Shown: piece by piece, positions 7,394 through 16,618 of the stretch
How positions within the stretch are numbered: the first letter of the stretch is position 1
Layout: each line of letters begins with the position of its first letter
Assembly: GCA_910579285.1 (NCBI GenBank)
Contig: CAJTTT010000005.1
Coordinates: 29,227 to 93,226, forward strand
Source: an uncultured Lachnospiraceae bacterium
GTDB taxonomy: Bacteria; Bacillota; Clostridia; Lachnospirales; Lachnospiraceae
Reading direction: 5' to 3'
DNA length: 64,000 bases
Program-made: the position numbers and the translations under genes
The notes under the pieces: generated by a model
Database searches by the model: none
What the model was told of the DNA's origin: nothing
The model's input: the letters and a program-made list of their open reading frames with translations, nothing else

Positions 7394-9460
7394 CTATGGG
7401 CGCACCTGGCCGTCTCCCGTGATCTGGTATTTGTAGGAAGTCAGCTCTCTGAGCCCCATCGGCCCTCTGGCATGAAGCTTCTGGGTGCTGATGCCGATTT
7501 CCGCACCGAAACCAAATTCAAAGCCATCCGTAAAGCGGGTGGAGGCGTTCACATACACGCAGGCCGAATCCACCTCCCGCAGGAACTTCTGTGCATGGGC
7601 TTTATCCTCTGTCAAAATGGCGTCGGAATGCCCTGTATTGTACTTATTGATATGAGCGATCGCCTCCTCTAAAGATGCAACGGTTTTCACGGAAAGAATC
7701 AGATCCAGATACTCGGTGCCGTAATCCGCCTCGGTGACAGCCTGCGCTCCCGGGATCTGTTTTTGTACCGTCTCGTCGCCTCTGATCTCCACCTGTTTCT
7801 CCAAAAGGGCATTCCCCAGGAGCGGCAGGATTTTTTCTGCTGCTTTTTCATGCACAAGCAGAGATTCACAGGCATTGCAGACACCGATGCGCTGGGTCTT
7901 CGCATTGACGACGATGGGAACCGCCTTTGCAGGGTCAGCCGATTCGTCGATATAAATATGACAGTTTCCTGTCCCCGTTTCGATCACGGGTATCATGCTG
8001 TTCTCCACAACCGAACGGATCAGTCCCGCTCCGCCTCTGGGAATCAGAACGTCCACAAATGCCTTCAGCTTCATAAAGGCTGTGGTCACTGCCCTGTCGT
8101 TGTTTTCTATCAGTTGAATGGCGTTTTTGTCAATGCCTTCCTGTGCAAGAGCCTCCCGGATCGTCTCTGTGATGGCCTGATTGGAATAAAAAGCATCTTT
8201 TCCGCCCTTTAAAATCACGGCGTTTCCCGTCTTAAAGCAAAGGCCGAAAGCATCCGCCGTCACATTGGGCCTGGCCTCGTAAATAATGCCTGTCACCCCC
8301 ATAGGAACCCGCACTTTCTCTATGTGAAGACCGTTTGGCCTGTCAAAGGCTTCCATCACCTCTCCCACCGGGTCCGGCAGAGCGGCAATCTGCATAAGGC
8401 CTTCCGCCATCGCCTCTATCCTTGCCGGCGTCAGCCGCAGGCGGTCGAGAAGCCCCTCCGCCATTCCGTTCTCCTTTGCGCGCGCGTAATCCTTATCATT
8501 TGCCGCAAGGATTCTTTCGCTCCCCCGCTCGAGCGCGTCCGCCGCCTGTGCAAGGGCATGGTTTTTCTGCACGGTGTCCAGTCCGTGCAAAACCGCCTTT
8601 GCCGCCTGCGCCTGTCCGCCGAGGGTTGACAAATACTCATTGATTTCCTTTTCTGTCAATGCATTTTCCATAAGCAAGTCTTCCTTTCCCATTTTACCGC
8701 CATCTATGATTTCCTTCTCCGTGACCACACACATAGGACAAATATCGTGTACTTCCCAGGGGATTTCCCCCAAAACCTGGCAATCATATGCCAAAGCTGC
8801 GGTGAGATATGCTGCCCGAAGGTGCATTTTCCCTTCCGTGTCCTCCACCGCTTCTGAAAGTCTGCTCAAATATCTGTCATAAAATCCGCCGCCGTAGCCG
8901 ATTCTGTGGCATGCCCTGTCAAACGCCGCGCCGGGCAGGCAGATCATAACCGGCAGTACAGCAGATTCGCCTTCCTGCTCCTCCCGGTTTCTCAACGGTT
9001 TCTCCGGGCGTCCGCCCGCTCGTTGACTTATTCGGTCATTCATCCACCCCTCAAACAACTGCCCGCCCGGAGGCTCCAAAATCCCCTGATAGCCTTCCGT
9101 CAGATCCGCCTCGGAAAAAATGCGGTAAAAATCCATCTCTTTTCCCGAGACTTTCGGCACAAACACCGCTTTTCCATCCGAAAAGGCTCTGTCCAGCAAA
9201 GGGAAGGTATTCACCTCGCTGCGGAAACTGACATAAGTGAGGATGGCCTCCGCCTCCCGGTAGCCGGGCAGACTGACCAGCCTTTCTATCATCCTGTCAC
9301 CGTAACTTCTGCGCTGCTCAGCCGTCAGGCTGTCCCGTCTCTCCAGGGCAGCCCGCCGGATGCGTCTCTTTGCCGCAGTCTGGTCTTTTGCCACAGTATC
9401 CTCTGCGCTCTTTGATTTCCAGGCTGCTTCCAAATTTTCCAGCTCCGCACGCATATCCAT
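7394..9460 (-). CDS. proA: Fused 5-formyltetrahydrofolate cyclo-ligase / glutamate-5-semialdehyde dehydrogenase
   Basis: One 688-residue frame joins two enzymes. Residues about 30-254 are a 5-formyl-THF cyclo-ligase (ATP-dependent conversion to 5,10-methenyl-THF), with the family motif GYGGGFYDRYL at 188-198 and an unusual charged insertion around 138-168. Residues about 264-688 are a full-length ProA (gamma-glutamyl phosphate to glutamate semialdehyde, NADPH), with catalytic Cys528 in QRIGVCNACE. No stop separates them. ATGs at residues 257 and 264 could also allow internal initiation; the second has AAAGGAAG about 7 bases upstream. The start may be ATG 9460 or the better spaced ATG 9454. 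It sits in an operon after proB and a DUF896 gene, which fits the proline role. The folate half is the odd partner. Confidence 0.9.
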   Translation of the reverse strand: MDMRAELENLEAAWKSKSAEDTVAKDQTAAKRRIRRAALERRDSLTAEQRRSYGDRMIERLVSLPGYREAEAILTYVSFRSEVNTFPLLDRAFSDGKAVFVPKVSGKEMDFYRIFSEADLTEGYQGILEPPGGQLFEGWMNDRISQRAGGRPEKPLRNREEQEGESAVLPVMICLPGAAFDRACHRIGYGGGFYDRYLSRLSEAVEDTEGKMHLRAAYLTAALAYDCQVLGEIPWEVHDICPMCVVTEKEIIDGGKMGKEDLLMENALTEKEINEYLSTLGGQAQAAKAVLHGLDTVQKNHALAQAADALERGSERILAANDKDYARAKENGMAEGLLDRLRLTPARIEAMAEGLMQIAALPDPVGEVMEAFDRPNGLHIEKVRVPMGVTGIIYEARPNVTADAFGLCFKTGNAVILKGGKDAFYSNQAITETIREALAQEGIDKNAIQLIENNDRAVTTAFMKLKAFVDVLIPRGGAGLIRSVVENSMIPVIETGTGNCHIYIDESADPAKAVPIVVNAKTQRIGVCNACESLLVHEKAAEKILPLLGNALLEKQVEIRGDETVQKQIPGAQAVTEADYGTEYLDLILSVKTVASLEEAIAHINKYNTGHSDAILTEDKAHAQKFLREVDSACVYVNASTRFTDGFEFGFGAEIGISTQKLHARGPMGLRELTSYKYQITGDGQVRP

Positions 9461-9471
9461 TTCCTCTCCCG

Positions 9472-9699
9472 TCAGGACGGTTTTTCGGGGTTCCTTTTCT
9501 TACTGCTAAGTTTCGTCACGCTGCCATCCTTTTCCACAATGGAGATATTGTCAAGCTGCCCCTTCAGATTCGCCCGCACATTCGCCACATAGGCCTGCCG
9601 CAGCGCCGCCTGCTCCTCCTTCTCCTCCGGGGTGAGACCTTCTCCTTGGGATTTGTGGTACAATTCATTGATTCGCGCCGTCATCTGTTCTACGTTCAT
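9472..9699 (-). CDS. DUF896 (YnzC-like) small protein
   Basis: A 75-residue, highly charged protein of the DUF896 family, recognised from the N-terminal helical hairpin ARINELYHKSQGEGLTPEEK followed by EQAALRQAYVANVRANLKGQ. B. subtilis YnzC is a two-helix bundle and its function is unknown. The C-terminal tail (SSKKRNPEKPS) is basic. The RBS AAAGGA precedes ATG 9699. It lies between proB and the cyclo-ligase-ProA fusion with gaps of 46 and 11 bp, so it is co-transcribed with proline genes. No functional link is established. Confidence 0.85.
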   Translation of the reverse strand: MNVEQMTARINELYHKSQGEGLTPEEKEEQAALRQAYVANVRANLKGQLDNISIVEKDGSVTKLSSKKRNPEKPS

Positions 9700-9745
9700 A
9701 TGCTTTTTTCCTTTTTATACTCCTGCTTACCCAGCGTGTTGTCAT

Positions 9746-10603
9746 TCAATGCGCATGCATCTGCTGTACATAGAGCGGCAGATCAAACTGCTCGTCCTTG
9801 TGCGCAAGAAACAGCGTTCCGATGTTCTGGCCGCTTAAGATGCGGTGGATTACCTTGATATCCCTGCTGTTTGCAATCACCATATCCACCCCGGTGCTGC
9901 TGGCGATTTTGGCAGCCTGCAGCTTGGTGGTCATGCCGCCTGTGCCAACACTGCTCCCGGTGGATGCCTTTCCCATGTTCATCAATTCTTCTGTCAGCTC
10001 TTCCACCACCTCTATGTACTTGACGTCTGGGTTGGTGCGGGGATCGTCGGTGTAAAGGCCGTCGATGTCCGACAGGAGAAGAAGCGCATCCGCCTCCACC
10101 AGAGAAGCCACGATAGCCGACAGGGTATCGTTGTCACCGATCTCGATCTCGTAGGTTGCTATGGTATCGTTCTCATTCACAATCGGAATCACGCCCAGTT
10201 TAAACAGCTCCGCAAAGGTATTTCTGGCATTGTAGCGGTTCAGATTGTCCACAATGGTATTTTTGGTCATCAGGATTTGGGCCGCCACCTGGTTGTACTC
10301 CGCAAAAATTTTCTGATAAATCATCATCAGTCTAGCCTGGCCTACCGCCGCGCACGCCTGCTTCACGGCGATGGGATTGTCTTCCTCCCGGTTGGGCAGG
10401 ATCGCCTTCTCGCCCACGGCAATCGCGCCGGAGGTGACAAGCACCACATCCTTTCCCATGTTCCGCAGGTTACACAGCTCCCGCACAAGCACGTCCAGCT
10501 TCGTGTAGTCTAAATCCCCCGTCTCCTTATGCTGCAGGGAAGAGGAACCAATCTTAATCACAACTCTCTTTTTATCTGCCATCAAAGCTTTTCTGTCTAT
10601 CAT
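9746..10603 (-). CDS. proB: Glutamate 5-kinase, form without PUA domain
   Basis: Phosphorylates glutamate to gamma-glutamyl phosphate, the first step of proline synthesis. The 285 residues form a single amino-acid-kinase domain: VIKIGSSSL near the N-terminus, LVTSGAIAVG, NENDTIATYEIEIGDNDTLS for glutamate and Mg binding, LLLSDIDGLY, and GTGGMTTKLQAAK near the C-terminus. The E. coli and B. subtilis enzymes have about 365 residues because of a C-terminal PUA domain that is missing here; shorter forms are known in other Firmicutes. The start has GAGG 10 bases upstream of ATG 10603. It is the first gene of the proB-DUF896-cyclo-ligase/proA operon. Confidence 0.95.
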   Translation of the reverse strand: MIDRKALMADKKRVVIKIGSSSLQHKETGDLDYTKLDVLVRELCNLRNMGKDVVLVTSGAIAVGEKAILPNREEDNPIAVKQACAAVGQARLMMIYQKIFAEYNQVAAQILMTKNTIVDNLNRYNARNTFAELFKLGVIPIVNENDTIATYEIEIGDNDTLSAIVASLVEADALLLLSDIDGLYTDDPRTNPDVKYIEVVEELTEELMNMGKASTGSSVGTGGMTTKLQAAKIASSTGVDMVIANSRDIKVIHRILSGQNIGTLFLAHKDEQFDLPLYVQQMHAH

Positions 10604-10710
10604 TTTATGTTATCCTCATTTCCGCAGTGCCGGCTCGAAAACCCTTCGGTTTTCTTCGCTGCAGCATTCGCCCTATCTATCTGCAAGCAATGCACTGCTC
10701 TATGCTTCCG

Positions 10711-12408
10711 TCATCTTACCATATTCCCATATGCGGACGCAACCTTCTCCGCAATGAGAATGCCGTCCATCGCCGCCGATGTGATGCCTCCTGCGTATCC
10801 GGCGCCCTCGCCGCATGGATAGAGGCCCCTGAGTGCGGACTGTCCCGTCTCATCCCGCAGAATTCTGACCGGGGAGGAAGTTCTGCTCTCCACGCCGGAA
10901 AGGTAAGCAGCACCGTCGGCAAACCCGGACATCTTTTGACCAATTAGGTCAATTCCCTCCACCAACGCCCGGTTCAGAAATTCCGGCAGAATTTCATGTA
11001 CCCTGGCAAACTGCCACGCGCCTTTGACTGCCGGCGAAAAGCCGCCGCTCTTAGTCGGAGCCGCCCCAGCATAGTTTGTCCCGGCGCAGACCGCCTCGCA
11101 AAAGTCCCCGTAACGCTCCACAGGCACAGCTCCCTGGCCGACACGGTAAGCCTGCTCCTCCAGGTGCCGCTGAAAAGCAATCCCGGCAAGAGGGCCTTTG
11201 CCGCCAAACGCCTCGTAATCCCCGGGGGACACGGTGACAATCATGGCGCTGTTGCTGTTTGTGCCGTCCCTTCTGCTGTAACTCATACCGTTAACCGCCG
11301 TGCGGCCCGGCTCTGAGGAGGCATTGACCACAAATCCGCCGGGACACATGCAGAACGAGTATACGCCTCTGCCGGAAGAAGTCTGTGCCGTCACCTTGTA
11401 CGCGGCCGCCGGAAGGGCGATGCCACAGTCTCCGTACTGTAATCTGTCGATCATCTCCTGGGAATGCTCCATGCGCAGCCCGACCGCGAAAGACTTGGCT
11501 TCCATCGGTACACGCATCTTATGCAGCATCTCAAAGGTGTCCCGTGCGCTGTGGCCAATGGCCAGAATCACCATACCGCTTCGGATTTCTTCCCCGTTCG
11601 CCACCACGCCTGTCACCCGGTTTTCCTCTGTGAGAAGAGCTGTGACCTGTGAGCCAAAGCGCACCTCTCCGCCCCAGTCTGTAATCTGTCTGCGCAGATG
11701 TTCCACCACATGGAGCAGAATGTCCGTGCCGATGTGGGGCTTTGCCTCATACAAAATCTCTTTCGGCGCACCAGCCTCCACAAAAATACGCAGAACCTCC
11801 CGCATCCGTCCTTTTGGATCCTTGACTGTCGTAGTCAACTTGCCGTCAGAGAAAGCGCCTGCGCCGCCCTCGCCAAACTGTACGTTGGAACCGGGATCTA
11901 ACACTCCCTCCCGCCAGAACCGCTCCACGTCCTCCTGCCTTTTATGTACTTCCTTTCCCCGCTCCAGAAGCAGGGGCCGCCATCCCGCCTTCGCGAGCAT
12001 ATATCCGCAGAAAAGCCCGGCCGGGCCGGTCCCCACAATCACCGGCCGGCCGCAGGACAACGGCGTCTGCAGGATCCCCGCCTCTTCTTCTGCCGGATCC
12101 GTTCTGCTGTCATCCAAATGCGGGTTTTCCGGCATCGGAAACCGATACGGCTGTTCATTTACCATCTGAATCTGTCCGTTTCTGCTTCGGATCTTTCGAA
12201 AAACAGCCTGCTCCTCCGCCACCTTCACATCCACCGTATACACCGCGTAAATCTCCGGCTTTTTTCTGGCATCGAGAGATTTTCTGACGATAGAAAAAGA
12301 CAAAAAAGAGGCTGGATTCACCCGCAGAAATCTGGCTGCCTTTTTTCTCAGTTCCGCCTCCTCGTCCTCACAGACCGGCGGTAGTTTGATCTGATTGATA
12401 CGAATCAT
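10711..12408 (-). CDS. FAD-dependent dehydrogenase of the COG2509 type
   Basis: A 565-residue flavoprotein of unknown substrate. An N-terminal domain of about 100 residues (RINQIKLPPVCEDEEAELRK) precedes the FAD Rossmann fold, with VIVGTGPAGLFCGYMLAKAG at about 121-140 and an acidic/basic helix RGKEVHKRQEDVERFW. A second dinucleotide-like motif and the typical C-terminal FAD motif (GLYPCGEGAGYAGGITSAA) close the molecule. This architecture matches the widely conserved uncharacterised FAD-dependent dehydrogenases of Clostridia. The ATG overlaps the upstream stop by 4 bases (ATGA) and has AAGGAG, so it is coupled to the neighbouring HI0933-type flavoprotein. It is the last gene of the long yqfC operon. 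Confidence 0.85.
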   Translation of the reverse strand: MIRINQIKLPPVCEDEEAELRKKAARFLRVNPASFLSFSIVRKSLDARKKPEIYAVYTVDVKVAEEQAVFRKIRSRNGQIQMVNEQPYRFPMPENPHLDDSRTDPAEEEAGILQTPLSCGRPVIVGTGPAGLFCGYMLAKAGWRPLLLERGKEVHKRQEDVERFWREGVLDPGSNVQFGEGGAGAFSDGKLTTTVKDPKGRMREVLRIFVEAGAPKEILYEAKPHIGTDILLHVVEHLRRQITDWGGEVRFGSQVTALLTEENRVTGVVANGEEIRSGMVILAIGHSARDTFEMLHKMRVPMEAKSFAVGLRMEHSQEMIDRLQYGDCGIALPAAAYKVTAQTSSGRGVYSFCMCPGGFVVNASSEPGRTAVNGMSYSRRDGTNSNSAMIVTVSPGDYEAFGGKGPLAGIAFQRHLEEQAYRVGQGAVPVERYGDFCEAVCAGTNYAGAAPTKSGGFSPAVKGAWQFARVHEILPEFLNRALVEGIDLIGQKMSGFADGAAYLSGVESRTSSPVRILRDETGQSALRGLYPCGEGAGYAGGITSAAMDGILIAEKVASAYGNMVR

Positions 12409-13655
12409 TGACTGCTCCTTCCTCTATCCCGATTTTGGGCAGCCGCCCGGCCGGCGACCGCCCCGCTGCTCCACGCCCACTGCAAATTATAACCGCCGCA
12501 GAGTCCGTCGATGTCCAGAATTTCTCCCGCAAAGTAAAGCCCCGGCTGTTTTTTGGACATCAGATTTTGTGTCACTTCGCTGCAGTCCACGCCCCCAGCA
12601 CATACCTGCGCCCGGTCAAAACCGTTTGTTCCCGTAATCACAGTCTCCAAACCCAGATACAGCTTCTGAAGACGGTGAAAAGCCTCCGCGGAAACATCCT
12701 TTGCCCGCTGGGTCTCCCGGATGCCTGCCAGTTTTATTAACAGACGGTTGATTTTCTTATTGACTATTCCAGTCAAGAACACATCCATCTCATCCTCTCC
12801 GTGCATCTTCAGGCGTTCGCTGAAAAACAGCCCGCAGGACGTCTCATCGAAATCGGGAAGAAAGGACAGGCGCACCGTGACACGCTCCTTTCCAAGAAGC
12901 GCATAGGCCGCCGTCCGGCAGAGCTGAAAGGCAGGTATGCCAGAAAGCCCGTAATCCGTAAGCTGCAGTTCTCCCCGCTCTTTGCCGATCGTCTGTCCCG
13001 ATGCCAGAAGGGTAAGAACGGCATCACACCGAACCCCCGCCACCTGTTTGTAAAACTTTTCTTCACAGCAAAGCGCCGCAAGGGCCGGCACCGGTGTGAC
13101 AATCCGATGGCCAAACTGCCCGGCCAGGCGGAAACCGTCTCCATCGGATCCCGTATTTGGCGCAGCCTGTCCGCCGCAGCAAAGAACGACCGCATCATAA
13201 CAGCCGTTCTTCCCCTGACGCCCGATCAGAAATTTTTCCTTGTTCTTATCGAAGGAAATCGTCCGCACAGCTTCCTCCGTATGTACCGCCACCCGCCGTC
13301 TGTCCAGCTCATAGCGCAGTAAATCGAGCACCGTGGAGGCCTGGTCGCTGGCCGGGTACAGATACCCGTCCCGTTCCTTGATCCGCATGCCGAGGGATGC
13401 AAAAAACGCTTTCGTCTGCGCCACGCCGAATGCGGAAAGCGCTCCGCCCAGCAAAGCCGTCCCGCTCCCGTGATAGAACTGTTCCCCCATCGCTTCGTTG
13501 GAAAAATTACATCTGCCATTCCCTGTGGACAAAATCTTTTTTCCCACTCTGTCGTTTTTCTCATACACGGCCACCGCCGCGCCGCTGGCCGCCGCCTGCA
13601 CCGCCGCCATCATACCAGCTGCACCGCCGCCGATCACCGCAATCTGTCTGCTCAT
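12405..13655 (-). CDS. HI0933/BaiN-type NAD(P)/FAD-dependent oxidoreductase
   Basis: A 416-residue flavoprotein from ATG 13655, which has AAGGAA just upstream; an in-frame TTG seven codons earlier lacks this. The N-terminus is a textbook FAD-binding fold, MSRQIAVIGGGAAGMMAAV, followed by the diagnostic KILSTGNGRCNFSN motif. The C-terminus has AGGVDCSEVTQNLMSKKQPG and FAGEILDIDGLCGGYNLQWA. Members named BaiN were implicated in bile-acid dehydroxylation, but most homologues are general flavoproteins, so no substrate is assigned. It overlaps the next gene by 4 bases and follows the BofC-like gene by 23 bp. Confidence 0.88.
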   Translation of the reverse strand: MSRQIAVIGGGAAGMMAAVQAAASGAAVAVYEKNDRVGKKILSTGNGRCNFSNEAMGEQFYHGSGTALLGGALSAFGVAQTKAFFASLGMRIKERDGYLYPASDQASTVLDLLRYELDRRRVAVHTEEAVRTISFDKNKEKFLIGRQGKNGCYDAVVLCCGGQAAPNTGSDGDGFRLAGQFGHRIVTPVPALAALCCEEKFYKQVAGVRCDAVLTLLASGQTIGKERGELQLTDYGLSGIPAFQLCRTAAYALLGKERVTVRLSFLPDFDETSCGLFFSERLKMHGEDEMDVFLTGIVNKKINRLLIKLAGIRETQRAKDVSAEAFHRLQKLYLGLETVITGTNGFDRAQVCAGGVDCSEVTQNLMSKKQPGLYFAGEILDIDGLCGGYNLQWAWSSGAVAGRAAAQNRDRGRSSQ

Positions 13656-13678
13656 AAGTTCCTTCCCTTCCCACAATG

Positions 13679-14371
13679 TTAACTGGAGTAGGATTCCAGG
13701 AAGAGATACAGTTCCTCCTCGCTCGCCACGAATTTTCCCTCCATGATTTCCCTTTGCAGGGAGTCCGGCAGACGTTCCAGCAAAACATCTGTATTCATGT
13801 AGAGGGAGCTTCTGTCCTCCTCATACACCACAATAAAATGATCCGCCACCATCAGATAAAATCCCTGCGGGGCTTTTTCTTTATAATACTTGCAGACCGC
13901 CACCCGGTCTTTGGAAAAAGCGGTCAGTTCAATGGTTTCAAATCCCTGTTCCAGCTCTGTCAGAGGCGGGTTGTCCTCATAGGCGGATAACGCCTTCAGA
14001 AGTTCTTCCCGGTTTAAGCCGATGTACATGACAGGAATCGCCTCCTCGCTCTCTGTGACGGTTCCCTTTGACAAATCCACCATTTCTAACAGATACCGCG
14101 TGTCCGCTGTCACCACAGGTTCCTGTGCCGCCGAAGCTTCAATGATCTGTTTTTCCTCCGGCTCCTCAATGCTTTGCTCACCAGCCGTTTCTACAGGCTG
14201 CGGCATCGGCGCGCGGACGCTCTCCTGCGTCTCCACACCGTCCCGCTCTACGCCATGACGATAGCGGTGCGGGTAGAAAAAGTCTTCTGCCTTCAGTGCA
14301 CCCCAGCCGCCAAGACCTAACATGACCACAGATAATGTCATAAAAAGACTGATACGTTTTACAAGCTTCAT
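13679..14371 (-). CDS. Exported protein with BofC-like C-terminal domain
   Basis: A 230-residue protein with an N-terminal membrane anchor or signal (residues 6-27). An extracytoplasmic linker rich in Glu, Pro and Ala follows (about 50-90). The C-terminal part ends in a pattern like BofC C-terminal domains: DHFIVVYEEDRSSLYMNTDV, then LLERLPDSLQREIMEGKF and SEEELYLFLESYSS. BofC in B. subtilis is a forespore-secreted regulator of sigma-K processing. The position inside an operon headed by yqfC and yqfD supports a sporulation role, but this is inference and the family match is by eye. The next gene follows after 23 bp. Confidence 0.65.
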   Translation of the reverse strand: MKLVKRISLFMTLSVVMLGLGGWGALKAEDFFYPHRYRHGVERDGVETQESVRAPMPQPVETAGEQSIEEPEEKQIIEASAAQEPVVTADTRYLLEMVDLSKGTVTESEEAIPVMYIGLNREELLKALSAYEDNPPLTELEQGFETIELTAFSKDRVAVCKYYKEKAPQGFYLMVADHFIVVYEEDRSSLYMNTDVLLERLPDSLQREIMEGKFVASEEELYLFLESYSS

Positions 14372-14443
14372 TCCGTTTTAAACCTCTCTTGTCGGATTTC
14401 CTGTAATCAGTATCAGCCAATTCCTTTTTTTTATACAACAATC

Positions 14444-16090
14444 TCACAAAATGCCTATTGTTCTGCCAAGCGCAATAAATAGAAAGCCAAAGGGCATATC
14501 CTGCAGTTCCACCTCACCGATCACCCGGAGAACCAGGAGGAAAAGAATATGGAAAAACACACCCAAAGGCAGGGAAACGACGATGCACACCACCGCTCCC
14601 GCAAAACTCGAAAGCAGCATATTGATCAGATACACGATAAGCCCGGAAACTGCTGCGGCCCCAAGCGGAAACAAAACGCCGCCGAACCAGTCCGGCATGT
14701 ATTTTATGCGCCTGTTCAGGAAAACAAAGGCAAGAACCATATAGACGCCAAAAAGCAGAATCAGTGCACAAAACAACCCGTCCACGCCCATATGTCCCAT
14801 CTGGGTCATAAAATAGGCAGCGGCAAGATGTACGGCAAGGGAAGCCGCCGATGCAAGCAGCAGTTCTCTGGCCATTCTCAATTTATACAGAAGCTGTCCA
14901 AACAGGAAGCTGAACGTAAACAGCGTAACCAAAACCGCTCCCTTTGAAATCCACCCTGCAAGCACAGCAGACTGCGCCGTCGTTCTTCCATAACAAATAA
15001 CAGACAGCGGTTTCCCAAGGACAGCCAGAAAAACTGCCGCCGGGAAGGAAATCATGGAAGCACTGCGCACTGCCCTGCCCATCCGTTCCCGCATACTGCG
15101 GTATTCCTCCCGCTCATAGGCATTACAGATTTTACCCGTCAGTCCGTGTACGGACAGACAGGATAACGCTGCGCATATACCAATAAGAGGCGCAAACTTG
15201 CCGTAATAACAGCCCCACTGAGCTGTACGCACACTTCCCTGCTCCGTCATATTCATACAGTGGTTAAAAAAGCGCTGATCTGCAATCATAAACAGATTGG
15301 TGAGCACGGCCGCTGCCGCAAGCGGCACCAGATTGAGGAGGAGCATCCGCTGTATCTCAAAGCGGCTCTCAGCGCGTCTGCTGTTATCCTGTCCCGGCCG
15401 CCCTTTAAAAGTCCCCGAATAAATGATATAAACCAGAAGCAGGTGAAGCATGGCGATCACCTGGGAAAGAAAGACTCCAAGCATTGCGCCGAGCGCACCG
15501 TAGGCATAGCTGTGCGCCTCCACCTGATAGAGCGCCGCCACTTTCTGCCCGTACGCGTAAAAAGCCCTGCCGCACAAAAGTGCGCCCACGAACATGGCCG
15601 TCTTCTCAATATATTGGGAATGCGCTGTGAGCACTCCCATACCGTAACCGTTAAAAAAGCCTCTGAAAATACCGATCAGCGCTGCAAAAAACACAGAGGG
15701 AGCCGCCGCCATCACCGCCATGCGGCTCAAACGCTCCAAAACAAGCACTTCCGCTATCCATGAAGAAAACAATAGCAGAAAAAGCGCCATCACCACGCCG
15801 AGAAACAGATTCATAAAAAATGCGGTCTTAAAAACCTTGCCCGCGTTCCGATACCGCTCCCGCTTTACCCGGTAACGGATAATGCCTGACATGGCGCCCG
15901 ACATACCGTATGATACGACCAGTGTAGTCAATACAAACAATTCAAAAGCCGGAGCAAAAAGTCCCACGCCTTCGTCACCGATCACCCTCGAAAGGGGAAT
16001 CCGCAAAAGAAGGAGCAGCATATAAGAAACGATCCCCGCTGAGAGAACGATCCTGTTTTTCAGATTTTTCGCCATCCATTGTATATTCAT
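14444..16090 (-). CDS. MATE/MOP-superfamily flippase (SpoVB/polysaccharide biosynthesis type)
   Basis: A 548-residue polytopic membrane protein with about 14 predicted helices. The N-terminus NRIVLSAGIVSYMLLLLLRI and PLSRVIGDEGVGLFAPAFEL resembles SpoVB/MurJ-like flippases of the MOP superfamily, where an early GxxGxG-type loop is typical. The expected activity is lipid-linked oligosaccharide or peptidoglycan precursor flipping; SpoVB acts in spore cortex synthesis. Its place in a sporulation-gene operon between ybeY and the BofC-like gene suggests a spore-envelope role, which is inferred. GAGGTAAGA precedes ATG 16090. A 72-bp gap follows before the BofC-like gene. Confidence 0.8.
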   Translation of the reverse strand: MNIQWMAKNLKNRIVLSAGIVSYMLLLLLRIPLSRVIGDEGVGLFAPAFELFVLTTLVVSYGMSGAMSGIIRYRVKRERYRNAGKVFKTAFFMNLFLGVVMALFLLLFSSWIAEVLVLERLSRMAVMAAAPSVFFAALIGIFRGFFNGYGMGVLTAHSQYIEKTAMFVGALLCGRAFYAYGQKVAALYQVEAHSYAYGALGAMLGVFLSQVIAMLHLLLVYIIYSGTFKGRPGQDNSRRAESRFEIQRMLLLNLVPLAAAAVLTNLFMIADQRFFNHCMNMTEQGSVRTAQWGCYYGKFAPLIGICAALSCLSVHGLTGKICNAYEREEYRSMRERMGRAVRSASMISFPAAVFLAVLGKPLSVICYGRTTAQSAVLAGWISKGAVLVTLFTFSFLFGQLLYKLRMARELLLASAASLAVHLAAAYFMTQMGHMGVDGLFCALILLFGVYMVLAFVFLNRRIKYMPDWFGGVLFPLGAAAVSGLIVYLINMLLSSFAGAVVCIVVSLPLGVFFHILFLLVLRVIGEVELQDMPFGFLFIALGRTIGIL

Positions 16091-16111
16091 TCTTACCTCA
16101 ATATATTTGTG

Positions 16112-16618
16112 TTACCTTTCATCTCTTGTAATTTGAAGCTCCTGCAGCACACGCTCCTGCTTTTCCTCCATCACAGCCGCCTCTTCCGCTTCCATGTGGT
16201 CGTAACCGCACAGATGATACATGCTGTGGGCCAGAAGAAAAGCAAATTCCCTGCGTTCGCTGTGCCCGTACGTCTCCGCCTGCTCCTTCACCCGCGCTGC
16301 ATTCAGAATAATGTCGCCCAGAACCAGCTCTCCGCTGTCCGGGTCAAAGCAGTCCGCCTCCTGTTCCTCCGCGCCGGAAAAGTCTCCCGGCGTCTCAAAT
16401 TCCAGGTTTGGAAAAGAGAGCACATCCGTCTCCGAATCTATGTTTCTGTACTCTTTATTGTACGCCCTTATGCCTGCAGCGTCTGTCAGCAGAAGGTTTA
16501 CCGTGGCTTCATAAGGGCAGTTTTCGCTGTCGAGAACAGCCGCCATGACAAGGTCAAGCAATTCCTTCTCGCTGAAAGAAAAAGTCTGCTCCGTCTCACG
16601 CTCAACGTAAGAAGTCAT
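16112..16618 (-). CDS. ybeY: Endoribonuclease YbeY (16S rRNA maturation)
   Basis: Zinc-dependent single-strand endoribonuclease needed for 16S rRNA 3'-end maturation and ribosome quality control. The 168 residues carry the family signature H-x3-H-x5-H as AHSMYHLCGYDH, with FLLAHSMYH in place of the more usual HLxxHGxLH, so all three metal histidines are present. The upstream motif NKEYRNIDSETDVLSFP is also typical. AAGGAGAAG lies 8 bases before ATG 16618. The start overlaps the end of the upstream HD membrane gene by 17 bases, keeping the common Firmicute order phoH - HD membrane protein - ybeY. Confidence 0.95.
   Translation of the reverse strand: MTSYVERETEQTFSFSEKELLDLVMAAVLDSENCPYEATVNLLLTDAAGIRAYNKEYRNIDSETDVLSFPNLEFETPGDFSGAEEQEADCFDPDSGELVLGDIILNAARVKEQAETYGHSERREFAFLLAHSMYHLCGYDHMEAEEAAVMEEKQERVLQELQITRDER

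Noticed and set aside
10624..10698. Nested inverted repeats between proB and the COG2509 gene (GCAGTGC/GCACTGC, GAAAACC/GGTTTTC)
   Set aside because: The stems are short, there is no T-run, and no second copy was seen. It may be a weak terminator but is too uncertain to call.
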